Assembly: GCF_900142605.1 (NCBI RefSeq) | Contig: NZ_FRBL01000010.1 | Span: forward strand, 124,001-188,000 | DNA length: 64,000 bases | Source of the DNA: Chitinophaga jiangningensis | Lineage (GTDB): Bacteria > Bacteroidota > Bacteroidia > Chitinophagales > Chitinophagaceae | Direction of reading: 5' to 3' | Part shown: positions 32,260 through 41,139 of the stretch, in pieces | How the letters are laid out: the number at the start of each line of letters is the position of its first letter | Numbering within the stretch: position 1 is the first letter of the stretch | Made by a program: the position numbers and the translations under genes | The notes under the pieces: model-generated | What the model was told of the DNA's origin: nothing | Seen by the model: only the letters and a program-made list of their open reading frames with translations | The model's database searches: none

Positions 32260-34632
32260 TTATTCTGTTTTTAAACTCTTAACCGGATCCGCCATGCTGG
32301 CCCTTATGGATTGATAGCTTATGGTAAGCATCGTAATGAGGATGGCGGTGATACCTGCCAGCACGAATACAACAGGACTCACCTTTACATGGTATTTGTA
32401 TTGTTCCAGCCATTGCACCATCATCCACCAGGCGGTGGGGAATGCAATCAGCATGCTGATGCCTACGAGTTTAAGGAAGTCGAGCGACAATAGAGTAGTA
32501 ATACTTTGTGTACTGGCGCCGAGAACTTTGCGGATGCCGATTTCTTTGGTGCGGCGTTCTGCTGTGTAGGCGGATAAGCCAAACAGGCCCAGACAGCTAA
32601 TGATGATGGCGATGGAGGCGAAGATGCGGCTGAGTTGCTGCATCAGCATCTCGTTTTGAAACATATCATTGAATTGCTTATCCGTGAAGCCGTACGTAAA
32701 AGGATAAGCAGGATTAAACCGGCGCATCACTTCTCCGATTCGTGCGGTGGCCACTTCCGGCGCAATGTTGGCGTTTAGTCGCGCATAGATGGTGTTGGTA
32801 CGGGAGGGGATGCCGAGGAACATCACCGGGTCGGGGCTGCCATACATATCACCATACACATAATCCTTCACTACGCCGGCTATACGAAATTTCATGGTAA
32901 CGCTGTCGGATACCCGGGCATACAGCATTTTTCCCAGCGGGCTCCCGGCGCCTATTTGTTTGGCAAATGCCTGGTTTACCATTACGTTGATACTATCGTC
33001 CGCTTCACGGGTAAAGTTTTGTCCTTCCAGCAGCTGCATACCGGTTGTTTCCAGAAATCCGGGGCCGATGAAGCGCATGGAGGTGATGGTGGAGGCATCA
33101 GCCGGTTTGCCATCCCAGGTGATGCGGTCGGTACTGTTGCCATCATACAAAGGGTTGTGATCTGCCAGGGCAGCCTTTTCTACGGCGCCGGTGTTATAGA
33201 GTGCATCGCGGATGGAGGCGAAATTTTTTACGACGTCGCCGGTGGCATCAATAGAAATGAGTCGCTCGATATTAAATCCGAGGTCCCTTGATTTTACGTG
33301 CTGTATTTGCTGGTAGATAATTACCGTAGCGATGATCAGTACAATCGATATGCTGAATTGTGCTACCACCAGGCCTTTGCGAATAAATGCTGCGCCGCCG
33401 GATTTCACCTTGAAGCCTTTCAGGATAGCTACCGGGTTGAAATTGGAGAGGTACAGGGCAGGGTAGGAGCCTGCAAGGAGTCCGCAGCATAAGGTGAGTG
33501 CAAGCAATGCGAGCAGGTGTGAAGGCTGCAGCAGTTGCAGCGACAATGATTTATTCACTAACGTATTGAATGCCGGTAGTACCAGTGCCAGCAGCAGTAT
33601 CGCTACGAGTGTTGCAAGTACTGCCTGCACGATGGCTTCCCCGATAAACTGGGTGATCAGTTTTCCTTTCCCGGCGCCGAGCGCCTTTCGCACGCCTACT
33701 TCTTTAGCGCGTTGTTCGCTGCGGGCGGTGGCAAGGTTCATAAAGTTGATGCAGGCTACCAGCAGGATGATACCAGCAATGATGAGGAACAGACGAACAT
33801 ATATAATCCTACCGCCACTCTGGATGCCGTTTTCATATTCGCTGCGGAGTCGCCAGTCGTTCATATTAAGTAACGAATAGGTGACAGCATAGGAGGGAAT
33901 ATTTTGTTTTGCCAGCTGGTTCATTTTGCTGGTAATGGCGGTAATGTTGGTACCGGGAGTGGTTTGGAAATAGGTTTCCAGCTGAAATGCTTCCCAGTTG
34001 TTGAGTGCGTTGGTACCCTGATAAGCCGCGGCCAATGGGGCGAGCCAGTCGAACCGTACGGAGGCATTGAGCGGAATATCTTTTACCACACCAGTTATCG
34101 TATAGGCGTTAGTGTTATCAACCGTAATTGTTTTTCCTACGATGCCGGTGGTGGTATTAAACAGTTTTTTGGCGGTTTTTTCTGTGATTACCAGGGAGTG
34201 TACCTGTGTGAAGGCCTCTGCGGCAGAACCTTCTATGAACCGGCATTCAAAAATGTTGAGGAAATCGGGATCTACATAACGGCCATAGCTATACGTAGGA
34301 TTGTTGCGGTAGTTGAATAGTGCGGAGGTATAACCTTCTGTGCTGCGCGCGTATGATTTAATACCTGGTATTTCCGCCATGGTGGCAGGGCCAACGGGGC
34401 CTGAGGTGGAAGTATAGGTACGCAGTTGGTTGTTGAGGTTCCAGTGGATTTTGGTGAGCCAGGTATTGTCTTTTTGTTGAATATAGCTATTGAAGTTTAC
34501 TTCATCTTCTACCCAGAGCAGTATGAGGCAGGTGCAAACGATACCTATGCTCAGTCCGAAGATATTCAGAACGCCATAGGTTTTGTTTTTATTCAGGTTG
34601 CGGAGTGCCGTTTTCAGATAGTTCGTAATCAT
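32260..34632 (-). CDS. FtsX-like/MacB-type ABC transporter permease
   Basis: This 790-residue protein has the two-half FtsX layout of Bacteroidota permeases: a first membrane helix at about 20-40 (GVLNIFGLSIGIVCTCLILLW), a large MacB-type periplasmic domain, three helices near 285-430, a second periplasmic domain, and a final three-helix bundle ending SIRASMADPVKSLKTE. The RAKEVGVRKALGAGK and RTKEIGIRKVLGAS elements are the ATPase-coupling motifs of each half. No ATPase gene is adjacent, so it must pair with one elsewhere. A candidate sigma-54 promoter with upstream activator sites precedes it. Confidence 0.9.
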   Translation of the reverse strand: MITNYLKTALRNLNKNKTYGVLNIFGLSIGIVCTCLILLWVEDEVNFNSYIQQKDNTWLTKIHWNLNNQLRTYTSTSGPVGPATMAEIPGIKSYARSTEGYTSALFNYRNNPTYSYGRYVDPDFLNIFECRFIEGSAAEAFTQVHSLVITEKTAKKLFNTTTGIVGKTITVDNTNAYTITGVVKDIPLNASVRFDWLAPLAAAYQGTNALNNWEAFQLETYFQTTPGTNITAITSKMNQLAKQNIPSYAVTYSLLNMNDWRLRSEYENGIQSGGRIIYVRLFLIIAGIILLVACINFMNLATARSEQRAKEVGVRKALGAGKGKLITQFIGEAIVQAVLATLVAILLLALVLPAFNTLVNKSLSLQLLQPSHLLALLALTLCCGLLAGSYPALYLSNFNPVAILKGFKVKSGGAAFIRKGLVVAQFSISIVLIIATVIIYQQIQHVKSRDLGFNIERLISIDATGDVVKNFASIRDALYNTGAVEKAALADHNPLYDGNSTDRITWDGKPADASTITSMRFIGPGFLETTGMQLLEGQNFTREADDSINVMVNQAFAKQIGAGSPLGKMLYARVSDSVTMKFRIAGVVKDYVYGDMYGSPDPVMFLGIPSRTNTIYARLNANIAPEVATARIGEVMRRFNPAYPFTYGFTDKQFNDMFQNEMLMQQLSRIFASIAIIISCLGLFGLSAYTAERRTKEIGIRKVLGASTQSITTLLSLDFLKLVGISMLIAFPTAWWMMVQWLEQYKYHVKVSPVVFVLAGITAILITMLTISYQSIRASMADPVKSLKTE

Positions 34633-34656
34633 AAGAAAAATCCTTTGTAGGGGGTG

Positions 34657-34672
34657 TGCCAGAACGGTGCCA
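34657..34672 (-). promoter_or_regulatory. Candidate sigma-54 promoter of the FtsX permease gene
   Basis: Read on the minus strand, the sequence is TGGCAC-CGTTC-TGGCA. The -24 half is a perfect match to TGGCAC, the -12 half differs from TTGCA by one base, and GG-N10-GC spacing is exact. Transcription would start about 14 bases before the ATG at 34632. Confidence 0.62.
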
Positions 34673-34725
34673 CCTTACGAAAGTATTGAAAACAGGGGAT
34701 TTGGGGGCGGAGAATTTGTGGAAAT

Positions 34726-34762
34726 TGTCCGCTTCCGGACAACGACGTTGCGGAAGCGGACA
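34726..34762. promoter_or_regulatory. Paired TGTCCG-N4-CGGACA upstream sites, also a long hairpin
   Basis: The first site, TGTCCGCTTCCGGACA (34726-34741), is an inverted repeat of six-base arms. The second, on the other strand (34762-34747), has the same left half and CTTC spacer but a degenerate right half (CGCAAC). Together they form a near-continuous hairpin with 12- and 5-bp stems. They lie 54-90 bases upstream of the candidate -24 element, where an enhancer-binding protein would sit, and 7 bases past the stop of the Bcr gene, where the hairpin could also end its transcript. Confidence 0.6.
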
Positions 34763-34768
34763 GGCCTA

Positions 34769-36004
34769 TTAGTGGAGTATGGCGTGTGCGCCGTGCATTT
34801 GTGTTTCTTCTTTGATGAATTTGCGACCGATCAGGAGTACAGCCAGTGCACTGAGGCCGCAGCAGGCGAGGGTGAGTGTCATCGGGGTGGCATCCGGTGT
34901 TTTAACTGCGCTCACGGCCGCGGAGGTGACGGCGCCGATACCCAGTTGCAATGCACCCATTACGGCAGAGGCACTGCCGGCATTTTTAGAGAATGGCGCC
35001 AGGCAAAGTGCTGCGGTATTGGGGTTTACAAACCCGAGGCAGCAGAGATATCCAAAAAGTAATATCAGGAGGAGGGTAAGCGTTAATAGGTTGGTAATAG
35101 CAGCGAAGAGCAGGAGAATGCCGAATGCCGACTGAAATGCCAGCGCTATGGGAATAATCTGCCGGCTCTGAAATCTGCGAAGCAGGATGCTGTTTACCTG
35201 GCTGCAGCCGATGAAGCCAACAGACAAACCGGCGAAGATCCAGCCGTATACTTGACCACTTACCTGGTATACTTCCATAAACACCTTGGGTGAACCGGAA
35301 ACGTATGTAAATATCCCGGCAAAGCTGAGGGCTCCTGCCAGGGCGTAGGTGGTAAATTGTGCGTTGGTGAGCACAGCCAGAAAGTTGGTAATGATGGGTT
35401 TGGGTTTGAGAGATAAGGATTTATCCGGCTGATAACTTTCCGGTAACCAGAGCAGGCAGGCCAGGAAAATGATGGCTCCCAGGATGGTAAGGATGAGAAA
35501 TACGGCATTCCAGCCGAACGCCGTTGTTACATAACCGCCCACAGCGGGTGCAACCATTGGAGAGGCGCCTACTACCAGCATGAGGAGGGCAAATACGCGG
35601 GCGTTGTCTTTTACAGGGAAGATATCGCGCACCATGGCAACTGCCGCAACAGTGGCGGCGCAACTGCCGATAGCCTGAAAAAACCGCAGGATAATGAGAC
35701 TTTGTATAGTGTGGCTATACATGCATCCAACGGATGCGATGATATACAACACTAAGCCGGCATAAAGTGGCTTTTTCCGACCATATTTATCCAACAGCGG
35801 ACCGTAGAGGAGCTGACCGGCGGAGATGCCAATAAAAAAGCTGGTAAGCGAAAACCCTATGGTAGTCACGTCTGTACCGAGGTCCTTCGCTATGGCAGGG
35901 AATCCTGGCAGGTACATGTCGATCGAAAACGGACCGAGGGCGGTGAGGGCACCTAAAATTAAAATTAAAAAAAAGAACCGGGAGGGCGTTATCGTTGTTG
36001 TCAA
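34769..36004 (-). CDS. Bcr/CflA-family multidrug exporter (MFS)
   Basis: This 411-residue protein has twelve predicted membrane helices. The Bcr/CflA signature LGPFSIDMYLPGFPAIAKDL is near residue 23, and the MFS motif GPLLDKYGRKKPL follows helix 2. Members export bicyclomycin, chloramphenicol or related small molecules by proton antiport. The start is TTG at 36004; no ATG occurs before the conserved first helix. A candidate -7 box TAACTTTG lies on the minus strand at 36042-36049. Confidence 0.9.
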   Translation of the reverse strand: MTTTITPSRFFFLILILGALTALGPFSIDMYLPGFPAIAKDLGTDVTTIGFSLTSFFIGISAGQLLYGPLLDKYGRKKPLYAGLVLYIIASVGCMYSHTIQSLIILRFFQAIGSCAATVAAVAMVRDIFPVKDNARVFALLMLVVGASPMVAPAVGGYVTTAFGWNAVFLILTILGAIIFLACLLWLPESYQPDKSLSLKPKPIITNFLAVLTNAQFTTYALAGALSFAGIFTYVSGSPKVFMEVYQVSGQVYGWIFAGLSVGFIGCSQVNSILLRRFQSRQIIPIALAFQSAFGILLLFAAITNLLTLTLLLILLFGYLCCLGFVNPNTAALCLAPFSKNAGSASAVMGALQLGIGAVTSAAVSAVKTPDATPMTLTLACCGLSALAVLLIGRKFIKEETQMHGAHAILH

Positions 36005-36303
36005 TGGGTACGTATTTATGGTTTCGTTTAACTGAAGTGGCCAAAGTTACGCTGTATTTTTCGCAGAACCATTGAAAGACGATATCGATAATAGTTATAC
36101 AACGATCAGTATATGTTATAACTATCCATAAATTAATATTTTTTGTTCTATTGCGTATGAATAACGGGATAAAGTTTGTAATTCTAACGTTAATGGATAA
36201 ACGAAAAGTTGTGTTCAACCAGCTATTTTTATTTTTTTTGTAGATACTTTTTTTGGTTATATCATTGGGGTGCGAAACGTAGCCCACATAAAACAGAAAA
36301 GCG
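36005..36303. other. Divergent promoter region between Bcr and GNAT genes
   Basis: This 299-base AT-rich stretch holds a minus-strand TAACTTTG box (36042-36049) for the Bcr gene and an inverted repeat ATAGTTATA-N17-TATAACTAT (36091-36125) that could be an operator. A T-rich tract lies before the GNAT start. No small gene was seen. Confidence 0.45.
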
Positions 36304-36765
36304 ATGAATACGGTAACCTATCTCCGAACCAACAACGAGCAGCAGGATTTTGAAGCGCTTACCAACGCGCTGGACGAGGACCTGCGTGATCGTTACCAGG
36401 AATTGCAGGAAATTTACGATGAACACAATGTGATTGAAGCAATTAACACTGTTGTGATTGCTTACATTGGGCAGGAGGCCGTAGGATGTGCATGTTTCCG
36501 TGAGTTCAATGACCATACCATTGAAATCAAGCGCATGTTTGTAAAACCGGAATTACGGGGAAAGGGGATTGCGTTGGGCATACTCCATGAACTGGAAAAC
36601 TGGGCGAAAGAATTACATTACAGCTATGCGATCCTGGAAACGGGCAAGCGGCAGCCGGAGGCCATCAGTCTTTACCAAAAAAGTGGTTTTACCGTAATGG
36701 ATAACTACGGACCTTATATTGGTATGGACAGCAGCATTTGCATGCGTAAGCGCCTGGGTTCCTGA
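36304..36765 (+). CDS. GNAT-family N-acetyltransferase
   Basis: This 153-residue protein has a complete GNAT core: CACFREFNDHTIEIKRMFVKPELRGKGIAL holds beta-4 and the acetyl-CoA pyrophosphate loop (RGKGIA), followed by YAILETGKRQPEAISLYQKSGF for beta-5 and the last helix. It is cytoplasmic and the acceptor is unknown; similarity is to PhnO/YpeA-like small-molecule acetyltransferases. A terminator follows. Confidence 0.9.
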   Translation: MNTVTYLRTNNEQQDFEALTNALDEDLRDRYQELQEIYDEHNVIEAINTVVIAYIGQEAVGCACFREFNDHTIEIKRMFVKPELRGKGIALGILHELENWAKELHYSYAILETGKRQPEAISLYQKSGFTVMDNYGPYIGMDSSICMRKRLGS

Positions 36766-36787
36766 TTAACCTCAGTAGAAATTTGTG

Positions 36788-36814
36788 AAACGCCGCCGAT
36801 GTGCGGCGTTTTTT
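36788..36814 (+). terminator. Terminator of the GNAT gene
   Basis: A 9-bp stem AAACGCCGC / GCGGCGTTT with a six-base loop and a T-run follows the stop by 22 bases. Confidence 0.82.
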
Positions 36815-36842
36815 GTTTCTCGCAAAGACTTATTGGGCTTGA

Positions 36843-37000
36843 GGCGCCTTCGGCGCCCTTAGCACGATCGTTTTTGCACGCTAAGCAGCCAGGCAGGTAA
36901 GCAGCAAAGGTCTGTGTTTTGTTGGATAATATCTTTTTCTGGGTCTGCCGAAGGCGGACCCAGAAAAAGATTGAGGGAAAACCTTCGGTTTTCCCTCAAT
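36843..37000. repeat. Three UUCG/GAA-tipped hairpins
   Basis: A short hairpin GGCGCC-TTC-GGCGCC (36843-36857) is followed by a 19-bp stem from ATCTTTTTCTGGG around a GAA loop with one G-U pair (36931-36971) and a 14-bp perfect stem ATTGAGGGAAAACC around TTC (36970-37000). The last two are directly joined. They lie in a gene-free 334-base stretch between convergent genes. The spacer 36858-36930 shows nothing recognisable. Confidence 0.72.
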
Positions 37001-37023
37001 TGAAGGCCCATAAATTGTAACAA

Positions 37024-37056
37024 AAAAGAAGGCCGCTACTTTTCAGTAACGACCTT
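37024..37056 (-). terminator. Terminator of the acetyl-CoA hydrolase/transferase gene
   Basis: On the minus strand GAAGGTCGTTACT pairs imperfectly with AGTAGCGGCCTTC around a short loop, followed by six T residues. Confidence 0.7.
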
Positions 37057-37099
37057 CCTGCCTTTCACACCTGTTTCTCATAAGCAAGGCGCTAATGCA

Positions 37100-38605
37100 T
37101 TACGCAAAGGAATTGGTTTCCTTTTGCATAGAGCCGGTAATATCCATTCTTGCATGCCAGCTAAGTGCTTCTTCCAGCAGGTGCGGAGTATGACCACCCT
37201 TGCGAGAGGCAGCAAGAAAATAATCTTTCAGTAAGTCTTTGTACAGCGGATCAGCGCAATTGCTGATAATTGTTTTAGCACGCTCGCGTGGCGCCAGGCC
37301 ACGAAGATCGGCCAGGCCAAAATCCGTTACCACAATGTCCACATCATGTTCGCTATTGTCAATGTGCGAGGCCATTGGCACTACGTGGGAGATAGCGCCG
37401 TTTTTAGACGATGCCTGCGTTACAAATACGCTCAGGTAAGCATTCCGGGCAAAGTCGTTGGAACCACCGATGCCATTCATCATTTTGGTGCCGCCGATAT
37501 GCGTAGAGTTTACATTTCCATAAATATCAAATTCGATAGCTGTATTTATACTGATCACGCCGAGCCGTCGGATGACTTCCGCCGCATTGCTGATATCCTG
37601 CGGGCGTAAAACGATGTGCGGTTTATAGCGTTCAAAGTTTGTCATCAGCCTGGTATAGCAGGGCTGTGACACGGTGATGCTGCTGGCAGAAGCGAAATCC
37701 ATTTTACCCGCATCAATGAGATTGAAGGTGCTGTCCTGCAATACCTCCGAGTACATGGTGAGATGTTCGAAATCGCCGTCGATAAAGCCTTCCAGCACCG
37801 CATTGGCTACTTTCCCGATACCGGATTGTAGTGGGCGCAGCTGATTGGTAAGTCGTCCCTTTTTTACTTCGTGTTCGAAAAACTGCAGCAGGTGGCCGGC
37901 AATGGAGCGGGTTTTGTCATCACGTTCGTTGATGGCTGCGGGACTGTCGATCGTTTCGGTGATTACGATGGCAATAATTTTTTCCGGATCAACGGGGATA
38001 GCGGATGTGCCTATGCGCGTACCCGCTGCGGTGATAGGAATAATTTTTCTGTCGGGCCATACGCCGGTGGAGAAAATATCGTGTACACCGTAGAGCGACA
38101 GCGGCACGGAAACATTTATTTCTACAATGATCTTTTCTGCTTTTGCGGCAAAGGTAGCGGTATTGCCAACGGAGGTGGTGGGAACAATGCTGCCGTCTTC
38201 TTCGATCAGGAGTGCTTCGATGATGGCAACATCCGGGCGGATGATATTTTCATTGATCAGTTCTGCGCTTTCGCCGAGGTGCTGATCCAGGAATAAGACA
38301 CTGCCTTCGTTGATGGCATGGCGCAGTACGGGATCAACCTGGAAGGGCATACGCTTATGCACTGCTCCTGCTTCGGTAAGGGTGCCATCGGTACCATGGC
38401 CTAAGGAGGCACCGGTAAGCAGTGTAATTTTGCGGGGAGAGGTAGTCGCCAGGGCTGCAAATGCCTTCAGCACCGCTTTGCTATCTCCCGCCTTGGTAAA
38501 ACCACTGCTGGCCACTACCATGCCATCCTTAATAAAGGACGCTGCATTGGCCGCACTGGTAATCAATCCCTGCATGCCGGATCTCTTAATTCTCTCTTCG
38601 TACAT
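37100..38605 (-). CDS. Acetyl-CoA hydrolase/succinate CoA-transferase family protein
   Basis: Starting at ATG 38605 gives 501 residues (MYEERIKRSGMQGLI). It belongs to the class I CoA-transferase group of AarC/ScpC/Ach1. The N-terminal SGFTKAGDSKAV and GASLGHGTDG segments bind CoA, and the catalytic Glu lies in NTAIEFDIYGNVNST, followed by GGTKMMNGIGGSNDFARNA. It should move CoA between succinyl-CoA and acetate, or hydrolyse acetyl-CoA, in the cytoplasm. Monocistronic with its own terminator. Confidence 0.92.
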   Translation of the reverse strand: MYEERIKRSGMQGLITSAANAASFIKDGMVVASSGFTKAGDSKAVLKAFAALATTSPRKITLLTGASLGHGTDGTLTEAGAVHKRMPFQVDPVLRHAINEGSVLFLDQHLGESAELINENIIRPDVAIIEALLIEEDGSIVPTTSVGNTATFAAKAEKIIVEINVSVPLSLYGVHDIFSTGVWPDRKIIPITAAGTRIGTSAIPVDPEKIIAIVITETIDSPAAINERDDKTRSIAGHLLQFFEHEVKKGRLTNQLRPLQSGIGKVANAVLEGFIDGDFEHLTMYSEVLQDSTFNLIDAGKMDFASASSITVSQPCYTRLMTNFERYKPHIVLRPQDISNAAEVIRRLGVISINTAIEFDIYGNVNSTHIGGTKMMNGIGGSNDFARNAYLSVFVTQASSKNGAISHVVPMASHIDNSEHDVDIVVTDFGLADLRGLAPRERAKTIISNCADPLYKDLLKDYFLAASRKGGHTPHLLEEALSWHARMDITGSMQKETNSFA

Positions 38606-38785
38606 CTTAGTGATAGGTTTGTGGAACACCTAAAATTACGAAGCATTGATATGGCCAAAATGTGATAATGGGTCAAAATGATGCTTAAACCGGCCAGTTA
38701 AGTTTAGCGGCATATAAACCAATTGTGTATCGCGCGTGTTTATTGATATTGAACTAAATAGGAAGCGATTTAATGCTTAAAGCTT

Positions 38786-39178
38786 ATGAAAAATTTCTTT
38801 ATTTTTTTATTGATGATTTGTTTGGGTCGCCTGCAGCAAACATCGGCGCAATCCGTAACTTCTACAGCAAACGGTGTGGTGAACACTGCTACCACCACTA
38901 CTAAAATTATGAAGGTGCTCACGCCCAAATTATCCCTTTCCACCAAACAAACTACCAACATCACCAAACTGGTTTCTGCCTATTTGCTGGAACGGAACGG
39001 GATCATTTCGTTGAAGTCGTCCAACCCGGATAGTTACAACTCAAAATTTGGAGTAATCAACAATAGTTTTTTAGGGAAGATGAAAACGGCCATGACTATA
39101 CGTCAATTCACGAAGTTTTTAGGATTAAAGCCGGGACCTACGGAAACAGCGGCGATATTGTATATTTTGTTTTTTTAG
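38786..39178 (+). CDS. Small secreted protein of unknown function
   Basis: This 130-residue frame starts with a signal peptide (MKNFFIFLLMICLG, cleavage near TSAQS). The mature part is Thr-rich at first (STANGVVNTATTTTK), then helical with LSTKQTTNITKLVSAYL and a final hydrophobic LYILFF. I do not recognise a family. The signal peptide and the position after a typical promoter-length gap argue that it is a real gene. It is followed by the tandem repeat array. Confidence 0.65.
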   Translation: MKNFFIFLLMICLGRLQQTSAQSVTSTANGVVNTATTTTKIMKVLTPKLSLSTKQTTNITKLVSAYLLERNGIISLKSSNPDSYNSKFGVINNSFLGKMKTAMTIRQFTKFLGLKPGPTETAAILYILFF

Positions 39179-39219
39179 TTGTGGACAATTGTATCAGCAT
39201 GCATTTTGCGACAATATTG

Positions 39220-39575
39220 AGGCGTCTGTCAAACATAATTGCCGATAAAATCTATTTGGAAATTATCGATAAAAATGATTCGTGTAGAGACGCCTGGCAG
39301 GCGTCTATCAAACATAATCCCCTCCAAAATCTATTTGGAAATTATCGATAAAAATGATTCGTGTAGAGACTGGCAGGCGTCTATCAAACATAATCTCCTC
39401 CAAAATCTATTTGGAAATTATCGATAAAAATGATTCGTGTAGAGACGCCTGGCAGGCGTCTATCAAACATAATCTCCTCCAAAATCTATTTGGAAATTAT
39501 CGATAATATTGAGTTTATTTTAGCGTAGGATGTGTAGTAGATTTTCGCGAATAGACGCCTGCCAGGCGTCTCTAC
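39220..39575. repeat. 79-bp tandem repeat array with an inverted end copy
   Basis: About 3.7 copies of a 79-base unit begin at 39220, 39299, 39375 and 39454; the 39299 copy lacks three bases within its palindrome. Each unit carries the palindrome AGACGCC-TGGCA-GGCGTCT and a second small inverted repeat CCAAA-N5-TTTGG. After a 40-base unrelated spacer an exact reverse complement of the palindrome with its GTAGAG flank occurs at 39551-39575. Apart from the array, the 494-base gap between 39178 and 39673 contains only a weak TATCTTCG promoter-like box (39648-39655). The 62-codon frame inside the array is not a gene. Confidence 0.88.
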
Positions 39576-39672
39576 ATGAAATGCAGCATTCGTTCCTACA
39601 CAAAAACTTTTTCGTACAACTGCAGTGATCCGAGTGTAAAATTTTCTATCTTCGCGCGCTCGTACCACGACT

Positions 39673-41100
39673 ATGCCAAAAAGAAAAAAGCAGCGAAACG
39701 GTAATTTTTCTATCGTTATTATCCTGGCCATTATTACGTTTGTAGTAACCTATTGTACCCGCAAATTTACTACAGACAAGGGGAAAGAAGTACCGGCTAC
39801 TTCCCGGGAGAAGCAACCTCCTGCTGCCGGGAAAAATAGTAAGTCTGATTTGTTTAAAGAAAACTTTGAGACTTCATCTCCTGTAAAAGAAAATTATAAC
39901 ACAGCAACTATTACGCTCAGGTCAGGTAACTGGACCCTGAAAGACGCTGTGGTAGGCAGAAAAGCAGAAGACCACAAACAAGGCAAACAAGCACTTCGTA
40001 TACGCGGCGGCGGTAGTGCCACCATGGATTTTGATATCAATGTAAAAGGCACGGTAACGGTTACCCTGAAACATGCGGCCTATGGTACGGATGCTGGTGG
40101 CGACTGGGAGCTCTGGTATTCCGTAAACAAAGGCCAGCGGTTCACCCGGGCAGGAAGTGCAGTTAAAACCACTGCGAGAGAGCTCCGCACGTCTACCTTT
40201 ACTATCTCCACAGAAAAAACACTGCGACTCCAAATCCGAAACGCCGATAAAGAAAACGGCCGCCTCAATTTTGATGAGCTGAAAGTGGTGCGTAGCAGCG
40301 AAACGCCGAAAGACAATACTCCCGTAACTCCCGCTGATGCAGTGGCCGGCGATGACGATAACCTGCTGCTGGGCAATCCGAGTGATGCAACAGCAGCCTT
40401 GGTATCTCCCAATAATTATTTAATGGATAAAGGGTTTTACAAATTATCGTATAACCGTGACCGTGGTACACCCAACTGGGTAAGCTGGCATGTATCGTCT
40501 AAAGACCTGGGTAGTATGTCGCGCTCCAACGATTTCAGACCGGATGTGGATGTGCCGGACAACTGGTACCAGGTTTCGCAAACGAGTTACATCGGCAGCG
40601 GGTTCGACAGAGGACATAACTGCCCATCAGGCGACCGCACCTTCAGCAGAGCTGCCAACGACGCCACCTTCCTGATGACGAACATGATCCCGCAGGCGCC
40701 TAATCATAATCAGCATCTGTGGTCCGGACTCGAAAACTATACCCGCGACCTGGTGAAAGCCGGCAATGAAGTATACGTGATCATGGGCAGCTACGGGGTA
40801 GGCGGTTACGGCGAAAAAGGGCTGAAAAAGAAAATCGACCGCAACAATATCACGGTGCCGGATCACATCTGGAAAGTGATTGTAGTAATTCCGGAAGGCA
40901 ATAATGACCTGAAGCGAATCAATAAACATACCCGCATCATTGCCGTGAATACGCCGAATAAAAACGATGTGAGTACGAAATGGTCTGCCTACCTTACCTC
41001 TATCGAAGAAATAGAGCAGGCAACCAATCTGAAGCTGCTGAGCCGCGTGCCGGCAGAAGTGCGCCAGGAGCTCGTGAAAAAAATTGACACAGGTAACTGA
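39673..41100 (+). CDS. Membrane-anchored or exported DNA/RNA non-specific endonuclease (NucA type)
   Basis: This 475-residue protein starts with a basic N-terminus and one membrane helix (residues 11-27) ending TYC, an anchor or lipoprotein-like signal. Residues 60-205 form a beta-sandwich of unknown class (FKENFETSS, NWTLKDAVVG, LNFDELKVV) that could bind carbohydrate or nucleic acid. The nuclease domain holds the beta-beta-alpha-metal active site DRGHNCPSGDRT and the metal-ligand Asn region TNMIPQAPNHNQHLW. It should degrade DNA and RNA outside the cytoplasm. The extra domain between anchor and nuclease is less usual. Confidence 0.9.
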   Translation: MPKRKKQRNGNFSIVIILAIITFVVTYCTRKFTTDKGKEVPATSREKQPPAAGKNSKSDLFKENFETSSPVKENYNTATITLRSGNWTLKDAVVGRKAEDHKQGKQALRIRGGGSATMDFDINVKGTVTVTLKHAAYGTDAGGDWELWYSVNKGQRFTRAGSAVKTTARELRTSTFTISTEKTLRLQIRNADKENGRLNFDELKVVRSSETPKDNTPVTPADAVAGDDDNLLLGNPSDATAALVSPNNYLMDKGFYKLSYNRDRGTPNWVSWHVSSKDLGSMSRSNDFRPDVDVPDNWYQVSQTSYIGSGFDRGHNCPSGDRTFSRAANDATFLMTNMIPQAPNHNQHLWSGLENYTRDLVKAGNEVYVIMGSYGVGGYGEKGLKKKIDRNNITVPDHIWKVIVVIPEGNNDLKRINKHTRIIAVNTPNKNDVSTKWSAYLTSIEEIEQATNLKLLSRVPAEVRQELVKKIDTGN

Positions 41101-41139
41101 TAGATAGTGTATTTTCGGAGTCGTCCAACCCGGAAAATT

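Noticed and set aside
39220..39510. Possible CRISPR array or small gene in the tandem repeats
   Set aside because: The whole 79-base unit is conserved, with no variable spacers, and the 62-codon frame is only the repeat translated.
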